From Prochlorococcus sp. AG-402-O16 (lineage in GTDB: Bacteria; Cyanobacteriota; Cyanobacteriia; PCC-6307; Cyanobiaceae), in contig QCIY01000002.1 of NCBI GenBank assembly GCA_003216415.1, positions 62,001-126,000 of the forward strand: a DNA stretch of 64,000 bases, written 5' to 3'. Below the pieces are notes generated by a model. That model was not told the origin of the DNA. It searched no databases and was given only the letters and a program-made list of their open reading frames with translations. The translations under genes were made by a program, and so were the position numbers. Shown here piece after piece: positions 1-10,179 of the stretch (the stretch's first letter is position 1; the number at the start of each line of letters is the position of its first letter).

Positions 1-249
1 TAAACCTTCAATTTCGGATCCTATTTTCCTAAGCTCGTAATCATCTAAATTCTTTCCTGCCCTCTCTTTTATTAATTGATTGAATTTTTGATTTATTTTG
101 TTCAAAGAACCTTCGTTCCAAATAAATTCATTATCCGGATCTAAATCAAGAGTCAGTTTGTTTGGGTGAAATTGTAACTCTTTATCAACTACTTCAGCAG
201 TAAAAATTCTTACATGACGAGTAGTTGATTTTAAAAGCATTTTTTCCAT
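1..249 (-). CDS. ndhM: NAD(P)H-quinone oxidoreductase subunit M (partial, 3' end outside window)
   Basis: The minus strand reads 83 codons from ATG at 249 to the window edge without a stop. It begins MEKMLLKSTTRHVRIFTAEV and continues with LTLDLDPDNEF, which I recognise as NdhM, a peripheral subunit of the cyanobacterial NDH-1 complex. That thylakoid complex carries cyclic electron flow and respiration. A second in-frame ATG at 240 is an alternative start. The gene diverges from phytoene desaturase across a 90-bp spacer. The C-terminal part is missing only because the window ends. Confidence 0.9.
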   Translation of the reverse strand, partial: MEKMLLKSTTRHVRIFTAEVVDKELQFHPNKLTLDLDPDNEFIWNEGSLNKINQKFNQLIKERAGKNLDDYELRKIGSEIEGL

Positions 250-278
250 AATTTTGCGAAATAATCAACGAAAAAAAC

Positions 279-284
279 TATAAT
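279..284 (+). promoter_or_regulatory. candidate -10 box for phytoene desaturase
   Basis: A perfect TATAAT lies 55 bp before the crtP start codon. A weak -35-like TTGCGA lies at 254-259, a spacing of 19 nt. The placement in the divergent ndhM/crtP spacer suits a sigma-70 promoter with a leader of about 50 nt. In DNA this AT-rich such a match can arise by chance, so the call is tentative. Confidence 0.4.
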
Positions 285-297
285 GTTCTAACTTTAA

Positions 298-1737
<1,440 letters not shown>

Positions 1738-1774
1738 TAACATTTAAAGTAATTTAAAATATAATTAAAACTTT

Positions 1775-2683
1775 TTGAATAATTCAATTTCTCAACTAGA
1801 CAAAGCATATGAGATATGCCGTAAAGAAACTCAAAAATGGGCTAAAACTTTCTATTTGGGAACTCTTTTATTACCATTAGAAAAAAGAAAAGCTATTTGG
1901 GCTATTTATGTATGGTGTAGAAGAACAGATGAGATAATGGATAGCTTAGAGGCATCAACTAAATCGCAAAATGAACTTTCAGACAATCTGGATGAATGGG
2001 AAGAAAATACAAAGAATTTATTCCAAGGAAATATTAAAACAGAATTAGACGCAGTTTTAGTAGATACGATCGAAAAATATCCACAAAACATGCAACCTTA
2101 TATCGATATGATAGATGGTCAGCGAATGGATCTTAATAAATTTAGATACAAAGATTTTGAGGAATTAAAACTTTATTGTTATAGAGTCGCAGGGACTGTT
2201 GGTTTAATGACTCAGAATGTCATGGGTATTGACACCGCTTATACATCCGCTCCGTGGAGCGACAAGCCAGACCCCTCAGAAGCAGCAATAGCTTTAGGAA
2301 TAGCCAATCAATTAACAAATATATTGAGAGATGTCGGAGAAGATAGACAAAGAGGTAGAATTTATCTCCCACAAGCAGATATAAAAAGATTTAATTATTC
2401 TGAGGAAGAACTTTTAAAAGGCGAAATCAATAATCAATGGAGAGCGCTGATGAACTTTCAATTAACAAGGGCTCGCGATTGGTTCCAAAAATCTGAAGAT
2501 GGTATTAAGTGGTTATCTTCTGACGCAAGATGGCCAGTTTGGACATCTTTACGACTCTACAGAGGCATATTAAACGCTATTGAAAGGTTAGACTATGATG
2601 TTTTTAATAACAGAGCTTTTGTAAAAAATTCGGTAAAAGCTTTCGAGATTCCAATATCTTTTTTTATTTCTAGGATTAAATAA
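1775..2683 (+). CDS. crtB: phytoene synthase
   Basis: A 302-residue squalene/phytoene synthase that condenses two geranylgeranyl diphosphates to phytoene. Both aspartate-rich metal sites are visible: YVWCRRTDEIMD near residue 50 and NILRDVGEDRQRGRIYLP near residue 190. The reading frame starts with TTG at 1775. No ATG lies close enough to preserve the conserved N-terminus (LDKAYEICR), so TTG is the likely start. It follows crtP and its stop directly abuts the end of the convergent RRM gene. Confidence 0.95.
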   Translation: MNNSISQLDKAYEICRKETQKWAKTFYLGTLLLPLEKRKAIWAIYVWCRRTDEIMDSLEASTKSQNELSDNLDEWEENTKNLFQGNIKTELDAVLVDTIEKYPQNMQPYIDMIDGQRMDLNKFRYKDFEELKLYCYRVAGTVGLMTQNVMGIDTAYTSAPWSDKPDPSEAAIALGIANQLTNILRDVGEDRQRGRIYLPQADIKRFNYSEEELLKGEINNQWRALMNFQLTRARDWFQKSEDGIKWLSSDARWPVWTSLRLYRGILNAIERLDYDVFNNRAFVKNSVKAFEIPISFFISRIK

Positions 2684-3103
2684 TTAAGCAGGTGTCTTCT
2701 GGTTAGCTAATAAATCTTTTAATTTAGATAGTTCTCCAGCCCATCTTGGATCAGGTGCTTCAAGGTTGGGGGCATCACTATGGACAATTTTCTTAAAATC
2801 TTTCCTCTTCTTATTTTTATTTAAGGTTCCGCTATATTTTTTATTTGAAGCAGAATCTTTCTTTTCTGATAACTCTACTCTTAATTTAGAACCATTAAAT
2901 TCAAAACCGTTTAACTTTTGAATTAGCAAATTAGCATTCTCTTCATTATTTGTTGTCGCGAAACCAAACCCCCTAGATTCCTTAGTTTCCTTATCTAAAA
3001 CTGCTTTAAATCTAATCGAGTCAGAGACTGATTTTAAAATCTTATCAAATTCTTTTGGATTAAATCCTTGTGGTAAATTGCCGATGTAAATACGAATGCT
3101 CAT
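2684..3103 (-). CDS. RNA-binding protein with one RRM domain
   Basis: This 139-residue protein carries an N-terminal RNA recognition motif. RNP2 reads IYIGNLP (residues 5-11) and RNP1 reads RGFGFATT (residues 44-51). A lysine-rich linker follows, then a C-terminal segment with PDPRWAGELSKLKDLL. Single-RRM proteins of this kind are common in cyanobacteria and act on mRNA, often under cold or stress; the target here is unknown. It converges with crtB with no intergenic base, so the two transcripts are likely to overlap at their 3' ends. Confidence 0.88.
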   Translation of the reverse strand: MSIRIYIGNLPQGFNPKEFDKILKSVSDSIRFKAVLDKETKESRGFGFATTNNEENANLLIQKLNGFEFNGSKLRVELSEKKDSASNKKYSGTLNKNKKRKDFKKIVHSDAPNLEAPDPRWAGELSKLKDLLANQKTPA

Positions 3104-3161
3104 AAATTTTTAAAAATGATTTTGAAGTCTGAACTGTTAAACAAAACTAAGCTATGTGTAT

Positions 3162-4391
3162 TTAATCACATTTTGGCGCATTTTGTTCAATCCATTGCTT
3201 TGCTTTATAAATAGCTTCATCAAAATTATTCAATCTTTTATACGCAAGCTCCTTTGAAAGGTACTTTAAAAGCTTTCCTAAGAGTGGGCCTTCCTTGATT
3301 TTTAAGTTTTTTTTAATTACATCACCATTCAGTAAATTGGAGGGATGAAATAATTTATCATCCTTATCACGCCATCTTTTTAGCCAATTAAAGCGTAAAT
3401 TTTGAGGTAAATAAAAAATAAAAGATGGAAGTAACATCTCTAATTCTTGATGTAATTCAAATCTATCTAATTCATTTAACTGAGCGATATTTTTGTTCTT
3501 TAAAAAGAAGTGCCATTTTCGCAATAATTTAATTTTTGTAATTTCAACATTACTAAATTTAAATTTCTCAAGAGATGATACATCGAAAATTTGAGAAATA
3601 AAAAATAATGGTAAAAATTTCTTCTTTTCATTCTGATTAAGTAATGCATAATTAATTTCTTTTAAATCCAAAAAAAAAGAATCTTTATTTGAATTACCAG
3701 ACCCAAATATATTAAAATTTTTTATCAAAATAATAGCCTCAAGGGCATTCTTCCCATTTACTATTTTCTTTATTTCATAATTAATCCTTTCTTGAGCAAC
3801 AAGATATAATTTACTTTTATTTTTTTCTATATAGGTAACTAATTTTAAATCAATTTTAAAATTTAACTCTGCAACAAATCGAAAACATCTTAATATTCTT
3901 AAAGGATCACTCAGTAAATTTATTTCTGAATAGGTTCTTAACAAAGATAATTCTATATCTCTTAAGCCATTTAATGGATCAAACAAACACTTCTCATCAA
4001 ATAAAAAAGCAATTGAATTAATAGAAAAATCTCTTCTACTCAAATCTTCTTCAATATTGGGAGACATTTGATTAGCAATATCAATAGATATACGATTAAG
4101 AAAAATTCTTACCACTTCTCTTTTTTCATCTAAAATTATAAATTTAGATTCAATTTTCTCTGAGATCTTTCTCCCAATTTCTATAGCATTTATGGGCACC
4201 ACAAGATCAACATCTACCTCCTCAGTAACTCTTCCCAAAATAATATCCCTTATATAACCACCAACTAAATAAGAACCTTCAGGTAAAAATAATAAAATAG
4301 AATCCCAACTATAAAATTTTATACTTCGTTCTAATTCATCAATTATTAGTGTATGATTTGTAAGATAATTATTATTTCTCATTTTTTTCAT
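3162..4391 (-). CDS. CCA-adding or poly(A) polymerase family tRNA nucleotidyltransferase
   Basis: A 409-residue class II nucleotidyltransferase. The head domain shows YLVGGYIRDIILGR (the G-G/S and R signature), the catalytic acid pair in VDVDLVV, RRDFSINSIAF, and the DPLRILRCFRF motif that begins the neck helices. The family adds or repairs the tRNA 3' CCA end or adds A tails. In cyanobacteria CCA- and A-adding functions can be split between enzymes, so the exact activity is not settled from sequence. ATG at 4391 lies only 5 bp from the divergent Ycf34 start; a second ATG at 4382 is also possible. Confidence 0.85.
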   Translation of the reverse strand: MKKMRNNNYLTNHTLIIDELERSIKFYSWDSILLFLPEGSYLVGGYIRDIILGRVTEEVDVDLVVPINAIEIGRKISEKIESKFIILDEKREVVRIFLNRISIDIANQMSPNIEEDLSRRDFSINSIAFLFDEKCLFDPLNGLRDIELSLLRTYSEINLLSDPLRILRCFRFVAELNFKIDLKLVTYIEKNKSKLYLVAQERINYEIKKIVNGKNALEAIILIKNFNIFGSGNSNKDSFFLDLKEINYALLNQNEKKKFLPLFFISQIFDVSSLEKFKFSNVEITKIKLLRKWHFFLKNKNIAQLNELDRFELHQELEMLLPSFIFYLPQNLRFNWLKRWRDKDDKLFHPSNLLNGDVIKKNLKIKEGPLLGKLLKYLSKELAYKRLNNFDEAIYKAKQWIEQNAPKCD

Positions 4392-4396
4392 TAATT

Positions 4397-4648
4397 ATGT
4401 GCATTTGCATCAACTGTAAATGGGTTGATAGATGTATTACTTACCATGATGTTGAAAATAATCATGGTGTAGATAATATCTGTGATGTTCCTAATTTTAA
4501 AGCAAAAAAACCAATCATTCATGTCAGTATAGTTAAGGATAAGAATGGTGACTATAAAACAGATTGGGATGTTCAATCTTGTGAAAGTTATACGAATGAA
4601 TTTGGTAAATGGTCTAAATGTAACCCAGGTATGGAATTGCCTGTTTAA
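4397..4648 (+). CDS. ycf34: Ycf34 family protein
   Basis: This 83-residue cysteine-rich protein begins MCICINCKWVDRCITYH and ends with a conserved GKWSKCNPGMELPV. It matches the Ycf34 family of cyanobacteria and red-lineage plastids. In Synechocystis the family has been linked to iron-sulfur cluster binding and to photosynthetic electron transport. Four of its cysteines (2, 4, 7 and 13) cluster at the N-terminus and are plausible cluster ligands. The start codon almost abuts that of the divergent nucleotidyltransferase, so its promoter must lie inside that gene. Confidence 0.85.
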   Translation: MCICINCKWVDRCITYHDVENNHGVDNICDVPNFKAKKPIIHVSIVKDKNGDYKTDWDVQSCESYTNEFGKWSKCNPGMELPV

Positions 4649-4657
4649 AGGTAATTT

Positions 4658-5311
4658 ATGAAACATAAACTCAAACCCAGACAAAATTACAATACATTAG
4701 TAATACATAGCACAGACGATTCTTTTGGCTTCGGATATAGAAAAAAAAATAATATTGAATCTGATGAATTATTTATAAAAAAATTTGATAATGACTTATG
4801 TAATAACTTGATTATTGAATTCAACAAATTTATTTCCAAAGAAAATTTACAAAAAGTAAATAAGATATCTGTCAACATAGGGCCAGCAAATTTTAATGCT
4901 TCAAGGCTTATTGTAGTTTTAGCAAGAACTATCTCACAACAAATAAACTGTCCCTTGGACAGTTTTAGTTCATTTAAAATAATTGCGAAGAGAATTGCAT
5001 CAAAAAATAATATTTTCACAAACAAAGAATCATTTTGGATTTACAAAAAATTAAAACGAAATGGATTTATTGCAGGTAAATATGAGATTTATCATGATGA
5101 AGAAAAAAAAGGAGATATTCTCATTCGAGAAACAGTTTTACCAAAAGTTATAAAAGAATTGGAGAGTAAAGAACCTATTTTTGAGGCTAATTATCAGGAT
5201 GAAGAAGACTTAATAGAATTATTAGATTTATCAAATAAAAATTTATTTATTACGAATTTAAATTCATGGCAGAAAGTTTTGCCACTTTACCCTATTTCTC
5301 CAATTAATTAA
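4658..5311 (+). CDS. tsaB: TsaB-like protein (tRNA threonylcarbamoyladenosine synthesis)
   Basis: The 217-residue protein resembles TsaB, the Gcp/Kae1-like partner of TsaD in forming t6A37 on tRNAs that read ANN codons. The family's GPGSFTGLR loop appears here as GPANFNASR (near residue 73), followed by ARTISQQINCPLDSFSSF. The sequence is strongly diverged, as is usual in Prochlorococcus, so the call rests on that loop, the length and the surrounding fold pattern. It starts 9 bp after the ycf34 stop, suggesting one transcript. Confidence 0.72.
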   Translation: MKHKLKPRQNYNTLVIHSTDDSFGFGYRKKNNIESDELFIKKFDNDLCNNLIIEFNKFISKENLQKVNKISVNIGPANFNASRLIVVLARTISQQINCPLDSFSSFKIIAKRIASKNNIFTNKESFWIYKKLKRNGFIAGKYEIYHDEEKKGDILIRETVLPKVIKELESKEPIFEANYQDEEDLIELLDLSNKNLFITNLNSWQKVLPLYPISPIN

Positions 5312-5315
5312 GAAT

Positions 5316-5936
5316 TCATCCAATTAAATTATTAATATCATCTTGAAGATGCATTGTTACAGAATTCAGGTCATTTCTTGATGAGCTTTGTGGAGGTTGA
5401 ACAGGTTTTCCCACTTTAATAACTATTTTTGAAAAGAAAGGAATGCAGAATTTAAATCTTAGTAGTCTATGTGAATTAACTATTGCGACAGGCAATAATA
5501 ATTTCTGATTTTTAAAGGCTAACAATGCAGCCCCTTGTTTGGGCTTATTAACTCGCCCATTTTTCTGACGCGTTCCATCAATAAAAATCCCAATACTTTT
5601 GTTATTCGATAACTTTGTACATGCTATTTTAATAGTATTTTTATCTGCAATTCCTCTTTTTACAGGATAAGCTCCACAAGACTTGATCACAAATCCAAGA
5701 AAAGGTATTTTAAAAAGCTCTGCCTTTGCCATAAAAGATATATTACGCCCAAGAGCATGTCCTAAAAAAGGAGGATCAAGTAAAGATCCATGATTAGATA
5801 CCATTATAAAAGAATCTTTTTGCGGAATATTTTCTCTACCTATTAAATGACCTTTAAAAACAAATTTATAAATCGGAAATACCAAAAAATTACTAACTAA
5901 TTGATAGATTAATTTTTGAAAAACATCATTTTTCAT
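5316..5936 (-). CDS. plsC: 1-acyl-sn-glycerol-3-phosphate acyltransferase
   Basis: A 206-residue membrane-associated acyltransferase that converts lysophosphatidate to phosphatidate. The catalytic H(x4)D motif is NHGSLLD (His49, Asp54). The substrate-binding motif is FIDGTR, a variant of the common EGTR. A hydrophobic N-terminal stretch (residues 10-27) probably anchors it to the membrane. It closes a minus-strand lipid cluster transcribed rpaB, plsX, fabH, fabD, plsC, and lies 6 bp after fabD. Confidence 0.9.
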   Translation of the reverse strand: MKNDVFQKLIYQLVSNFLVFPIYKFVFKGHLIGRENIPQKDSFIMVSNHGSLLDPPFLGHALGRNISFMAKAELFKIPFLGFVIKSCGAYPVKRGIADKNTIKIACTKLSNNKSIGIFIDGTRQKNGRVNKPKQGAALLAFKNQKLLLPVAIVNSHRLLRFKFCIPFFSKIVIKVGKPVQPPQSSSRNDLNSVTMHLQDDINNLIG

Positions 5937-5942
5937 ACGAAA

Positions 5943-6845
5943 TTAATAAGTGATTTGATCAGAAGAAGAAACTTGAGAAAATTTTACATTCTTCAGATGT
6001 CTTTTTCCTAAACCGCTAAGTACATTTGAGGGACCAATTTCAACAATATGAAGATCATTATCTTGTGCCATTAAATCCATAGTTTCTCGCCACCTTACCC
6101 CGTTACACATTTGATTTTCAAATCTAATTTTAAGCTCATTTGGATCGCTACAGAGTGAAGGTTCACAATTACTGATGACTGGAAAAGAAGGATTTTTAAA
6201 TTTAATCTGTTTTAAATAATGTGAAAATTTTAATGAAGGTTCATTCATAAATGGTGAATGAAATGCTCCTGATACATTTAATTTAAGGAATCTTTTACAA
6301 GAAATTTCGCTGGATAAAATATCTAATGCTTCATTAGAACCTGATAAAACAATTTGGGAGGAGCTATTATCATTAGCAATTACAACATCATCAATTTTTT
6401 TTACTAATAAATCCAGTTGATTTCTATCAAAACCAATTACTGCTGCCATAGATCCCTTCCCAGCATTTACCATTAATTGAGATCTTACTTTTATTAGTGA
6501 TACACAATCTTCATATGAAAGAACATCCGCACAATATAGAGCCGTAATTTCACCTAAACTATGACCAGCAACATATGATGGTTTAAAACCATTATCTTTT
6601 AGAGCGTCTAATAAAATCGATTCAACTACAAAAAGACATATTTGTGTATTAATTGTATTATTTAAATCACAAAGAGGATTTTTTGGCTCAGAATTTAAAT
6701 CACAAATTTCAAATAAATTTCTCTCAAATATCTCAGAAGCATAATTAAACCTCTCTTTTGTGTTGGGCAAGGTTTCAATTTGTTTTGCCATTCCAATTTT
6801 TTGCGAACCCTGTCCAGGGAATACCCATGCAACTTTCATAATCAT
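5943..6845 (-). CDS. fabD: malonyl-CoA:acyl carrier protein transacylase
   Basis: This 300-residue enzyme loads malonyl groups onto acyl carrier protein for fatty-acid elongation. The GQGSQ oxyanion loop is at residues 11-15. The nucleophile is Ser96 in GHSLG, and the catalytic histidine is in GAFHSPFM. The length is normal. It sits 12 bp downstream of fabH and 6 bp upstream of plsC. ATG at 6845 gives MIMKVAWVFPGQG; the internal ATG at 6839 is an equally good start. Confidence 0.95.
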   Translation of the reverse strand: MIMKVAWVFPGQGSQKIGMAKQIETLPNTKERFNYASEIFERNLFEICDLNSEPKNPLCDLNNTINTQICLFVVESILLDALKDNGFKPSYVAGHSLGEITALYCADVLSYEDCVSLIKVRSQLMVNAGKGSMAAVIGFDRNQLDLLVKKIDDVVIANDNSSSQIVLSGSNEALDILSSEISCKRFLKLNVSGAFHSPFMNEPSLKFSHYLKQIKFKNPSFPVISNCEPSLCSDPNELKIRFENQMCNGVRWRETMDLMAQDNDLHIVEIGPSNVLSGLGKRHLKNVKFSQVSSSDQITY

Positions 6846-6857
6846 CCAATTTTGTTT

Positions 6858-7865
6858 TTAACCCCATTTAATAAGGGCCGCACCCCAACTTAGCCCAGCA
6901 CCAAAACCACTCATAGCAATAATATCATTTTGTTTAATTCTATTATTTTTAATAGCCTCATCCATCATTAGTGGAATTGTTGCCGCTGAAGTATTACCAT
7001 ATTTTTCTAAATTGCTAAGAATTTTTTCTCTAGGAATTTTCAACCTATCACCTACAGAATCCAATATTCTTTGATTAGCTTGATGTAACAGAAGCCAATC
7101 AACTTCGCCAGAACTATAATTAGTTTTTTTGAACAACTTATCAAGAATTATCGGTACTTCTCTAACTGCAAATTTATAAACTTCTTGACCATTCATCTGG
7201 ATTGGAGAAAAACCTCCACTTAAAAAATCAATATTATCAATTATTGAATCTTTTATATTTTTTGATGGAAGATTAAGAAAAGAACCCCTTTCCCCATCAG
7301 TTTGCATATCAAAACCAATGAAATTATCAAATTCACTTGTAGCTTCAATTGCTAATGCACCTGCACCATCTCCAAAGAGAATGCAACTTCTTCTATCATT
7401 CCAATCAACAAAACTTGATAATTGATCTGCTCCTATAACAATAGCTCTTTTAAAACTGCCCCCTTTTAAAAATTGTGAGGCTGTTATCAAAGCGAATAAA
7501 AAACCACTACATGCTGCAGTTAAATCAAAAGCTACAGCGTTAGAAGCTCCCAATTTAGCTTGAATAGATGGCGCTGAACCAAATAAATCATTAGGAGTAG
7601 AAGTTGCTAAAACAATCAAATCAACAGTTTTAACGTCCCAATCAGTCATTTCAATCGCGGCTAGTGCAGCCCTATAGCCCATCTCAGTGACATCATCTTC
7701 TAAGCTAGAAATTCTTCTCTCAGAAATGCCAGTTCTAGATTTTATCCATTCATCACTTGTATCTACCCTTTGACTAATTTTTTGATTAGTTAATATTTGA
7801 TCGGGCACAAAACTACCAGTTCCTTTAAATGAGACTCCAATCTGATTAACTTTTATGCCTTCCAA
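6858..7865 (-). CDS. fabH: 3-oxoacyl-ACP synthase III
   Basis: A 335-residue beta-ketoacyl-ACP synthase III that starts fatty-acid chains from acetyl-CoA and malonyl-ACP. The catalytic triad is visible: Cys in LTAACSGFLF, His in LLHQANQRI and Asn in YGNTSAATIP. The N-terminal extension MEGIKVNQIG before the thiolase fold is slightly long, and a downstream start is possible. It lies between plsX and fabD, a classic plsX-fabH-fabD order. Confidence 0.95.
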   Translation of the reverse strand: MEGIKVNQIGVSFKGTGSFVPDQILTNQKISQRVDTSDEWIKSRTGISERRISSLEDDVTEMGYRAALAAIEMTDWDVKTVDLIVLATSTPNDLFGSAPSIQAKLGASNAVAFDLTAACSGFLFALITASQFLKGGSFKRAIVIGADQLSSFVDWNDRRSCILFGDGAGALAIEATSEFDNFIGFDMQTDGERGSFLNLPSKNIKDSIIDNIDFLSGGFSPIQMNGQEVYKFAVREVPIILDKLFKKTNYSSGEVDWLLLHQANQRILDSVGDRLKIPREKILSNLEKYGNTSAATIPLMMDEAIKNNRIKQNDIIAMSGFGAGLSWGAALIKWG

Positions 7866-7918
7866 AAGAGTTTTTTAGTTACTTATATAAGTCAAACATA
7901 AATTTGACGCAATATGTT

Positions 7919-9325
7919 TTATGAATTTAAAACTTGAAGCTTTTGAAGTTGATTTAAATTTTCCATCACATCATGATTCACTGCAGAATGAGCCAAGCGA
8001 AGAGCACTAACTACTGACAAAGACTTACTACTGCCATGACCGATGACGCAAATTCCATTTACCCCTAGTAATAAAGCTCCGCCATGTTCTGCATGATCTA
8101 ACCTTTTCTTAATTCTGAGAAGATTACTTTTTAAAAAAGCTGAACCAACTTTTCCCCGCCTTCCTCTTGGAAGCTCAGATCTTAAAATATCCAACAAAAC
8201 ACCCCCCACAGACTCAAGAAATTTTAATAATATATTCCCGGTAAATCCATCACACACAACTACATCGAAACTACCTGATAAAACATCTCTACCTTCACAA
8301 TTACCTCCAAAATTAAAACTTGTTTCGGAAGATAGTAATTCAAATGTTTTGAGAGACAAATCATTACCCTTACATTCTTCTTCTCCAATATTTAAAAGGC
8401 CAATTCTTGGTTTTTTTACTTGTAAGACATCTTTTGCGTAAATATTACCTAAAAGAGCAAACTGATGAAGATAAGAGGGTTTGCAATCAGTATTTGCGCC
8501 AACATCTAAAACTAACACAGGGCGAGTTTGATCCCTTGTTGGAAATAATGCACCAATAGCTGGCCTATCAATCCCTTTCAGTCTACCAATTCTAAATATT
8601 GCAGAAGCCATCATAGCGCCTGAATTACCAGCTGAGTAAACAGCTTGCGCTTTATTATTTCTTACTAAATCCATTGCAACATTTACACTTGCATTTTTCC
8701 TTTTTCTCACTGCAGTAGCTTCTTCATTCATTCCTATAGGATCTCCACTATCAATTAACTCAAGACGATTATTATCTATTTCTTTTTGAAGTAATTCTAG
8801 TAAACCAAACTTTTCAGCTGAATTTTTAACTTTTTCAATTTTACCCACAAATTTTATATTTATAGGAAATCTACTTATAGCTTCAAGGCAACCCTCGAGA
8901 ATTGGGCCAGGAGCATAATCTCCGCCCATACCATCAACTGCGATCCAAATTCTCTTAGATTGCTTGTCTTCAACCTTATCTAAAATATCATCGCTATTTT
9001 GTAATCTTTTTAATGGGTCAAAAACTAATGGCTGTAATGTATTTTTTGCCAACGAACTAGCATTTGAAACCACACTACTAGCAGTATTCACGACAGATTC
9101 AGCACTTGAAACTACATTACCTGCAACATTACTAGCAACATTACTGGCTGTGCTAACGACGGATCCCGCACCAGAAACTACGTTACCTGCCACGTTACTA
9201 GCCGTAACTGCAGAACTAGTTGCTGTATCTACAATTGAAGTTACAGCCGAGTTTCTTTTGTACCAAATAACTAATCTTCTGATAGCTCTGGATTTATTAA
9301 TTTTATGTACAGTATCCTTCCCCAT
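7919..9325 (-). CDS. plsX: phosphate acyltransferase PlsX with a repetitive N-terminal extension
   Basis: The 468-residue protein makes acyl-phosphate from acyl-ACP, the first step of the PlsX/PlsY route to phospholipids. The PlsX core starts near residue 125 (RIWIAVDGMGGDYAPGP) and includes AVYSAGNSGAMMA and VVCDGFTGNILLK. Most PlsX proteins are about 330-350 residues. Here about 124 residues precede the core: a basic segment (residues 8-24), then low-complexity heptad-like repeats of VVS-x-A-x-S type (residues 27-95). The extension is in frame, without an internal stop, from ATG at 9325, one base from rpaB. It may be a membrane-binding amphipathic helix; this is inference. Confidence 0.93.
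   Translation of the reverse strand: MGKDTVHKINKSRAIRRLVIWYKRNSAVTSIVDTATSSAVTASNVAGNVVSGAGSVVSTASNVASNVAGNVVSSAESVVNTASSVVSNASSLAKNTLQPLVFDPLKRLQNSDDILDKVEDKQSKRIWIAVDGMGGDYAPGPILEGCLEAISRFPINIKFVGKIEKVKNSAEKFGLLELLQKEIDNNRLELIDSGDPIGMNEEATAVRKRKNASVNVAMDLVRNNKAQAVYSAGNSGAMMASAIFRIGRLKGIDRPAIGALFPTRDQTRPVLVLDVGANTDCKPSYLHQFALLGNIYAKDVLQVKKPRIGLLNIGEEECKGNDLSLKTFELLSSETSFNFGGNCEGRDVLSGSFDVVVCDGFTGNILLKFLESVGGVLLDILRSELPRGRRGKVGSAFLKSNLLRIKKRLDHAEHGGALLLGVNGICVIGHGSSKSLSVVSALRLAHSAVNHDVMENLNQLQKLQVLNS
9041..9247 (-). repeat. heptad-like coding repeats in the plsX N-terminal extension
   Basis: Residues 27-95 of PlsX are made of Val-, Ala-, Ser- and Asn-rich units. Examples are VVSGAGS, VVSTASN, VVSSAES, VVNTASS and VVSNASS, interspersed with ASNVAGN and ASNVASN. 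The underlying DNA is also repetitive, with recurring gttactagc and cattactagc blocks. Such a tract can expand or contract by slippage, so its length is likely to vary between strains. Confidence 0.8.
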
Positions 9326-10072
9326 TTATTTACCATCAAATGGAGCAATATCTACAATACGCTGAAAAAGATATCCTGTACCTCTTGCTGTTAATATCAA
9401 TTCTGGATTTGCTGGATCAGCCTCAAGTTTTGATCTTAATCTGGATATGTGAACATCAACTACCCTCGTATCTACATGTCTTTCGGGTGTGTAGCCCCAA
9501 ACCTCTTTTAATATCTCTCCTCTGCTAAATGGCTCTCCGGACCTACTTACCAAAAGCTCTAACAGGCTAAATTCCATACCAGTTAATCTAATTCTCTCGT
9601 CGCTTTTAAAAACTTGTCTTCGATTTGTATCAATTTTTATATCAGTGACCAAAATTAATCCTGAATTAGGCATTCCAGGGATTTGTTCTTTGTCAATTCT
9701 TCTTAGAACGCATCTAATTCTTGCTTCTAATTCTTTGGGGCTAAATGGTTTTACGACGTAATCATCTGCCCCTAATTCTAAGCCTGTTATCCTATCTGCA
9801 ACATCTCCTAAAGCAGTTAACATAACAATTGGTACATCAGAATCTTTCCTTAATTCTTGACAAACTCCATAACCATCTAACTTTGGCATCATGACATCGA
9901 GTACTACTAAATCAGGTTCGTAATCTTTAAATAACTTTAGTGCTTCTTTACCATCACTTGCAGTTACAACTTTGTAACCAATCATTGAAAGACGCGTTTC
10001 GAGAATTCTTCTAATACTTGCCTCGTCATCTGCGACTAGGATTGTTTCTTTAGTTTGACTAGATAAAGCCAT
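9326..10072 (-). CDS. rpaB: OmpR-family response regulator RpaB
   Basis: A 248-residue response regulator. The receiver domain covers residues 10-123, with acidic DDE at 15-17, the phospho-acceptor Asp59 in VVLDVMMP and the switch lysine in VVKPFSP. A winged-helix DNA-binding domain follows ([13 protein letters not shown]...DVHISRLRSKLE). The N-terminus and the C-terminal VDIAPFDGK match RpaB (Ycf27). RpaB is the essential cyanobacterial regulator that binds HLR1 sites of light-responsive genes, with NblS/Hik33 as kinase. The plsX start codon lies immediately after its stop, so plsX is probably read through from the rpaB promoter. Confidence 0.93.
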   Translation of the reverse strand: MALSSQTKETILVADDEASIRRILETRLSMIGYKVVTASDGKEALKLFKDYEPDLVVLDVMMPKLDGYGVCQELRKDSDVPIVMLTALGDVADRITGLELGADDYVVKPFSPKELEARIRCVLRRIDKEQIPGMPNSGLILVTDIKIDTNRRQVFKSDERIRLTGMEFSLLELLVSRSGEPFSRGEILKEVWGYTPERHVDTRVVDVHISRLRSKLEADPANPELILTARGTGYLFQRIVDIAPFDGK

Positions 10073-10179
10073 TTGTTTCTATTAGCTAATCAGAAAGAGA
10101 ATTTATTATTATCCTAATCTAACTTGTAGAGGGGCAATATCCCAAACATTCAAGTTCCATTACTTTATTCAAAAACTTA

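Noticed and set aside
4391-4684. 97-residue minus-strand frame opposite ycf34
   Set aside because: It mirrors ycf34, which has a recognised family. It lacks an independent motif.
8964-9365. Plus-strand frame of repetitive Thr/Leu/Ala across the plsX extension
   Set aside because: It mirrors the repeats of the plsX N-terminal extension and overlaps the rpaB end. The repetitive composition alone explains the open frame.
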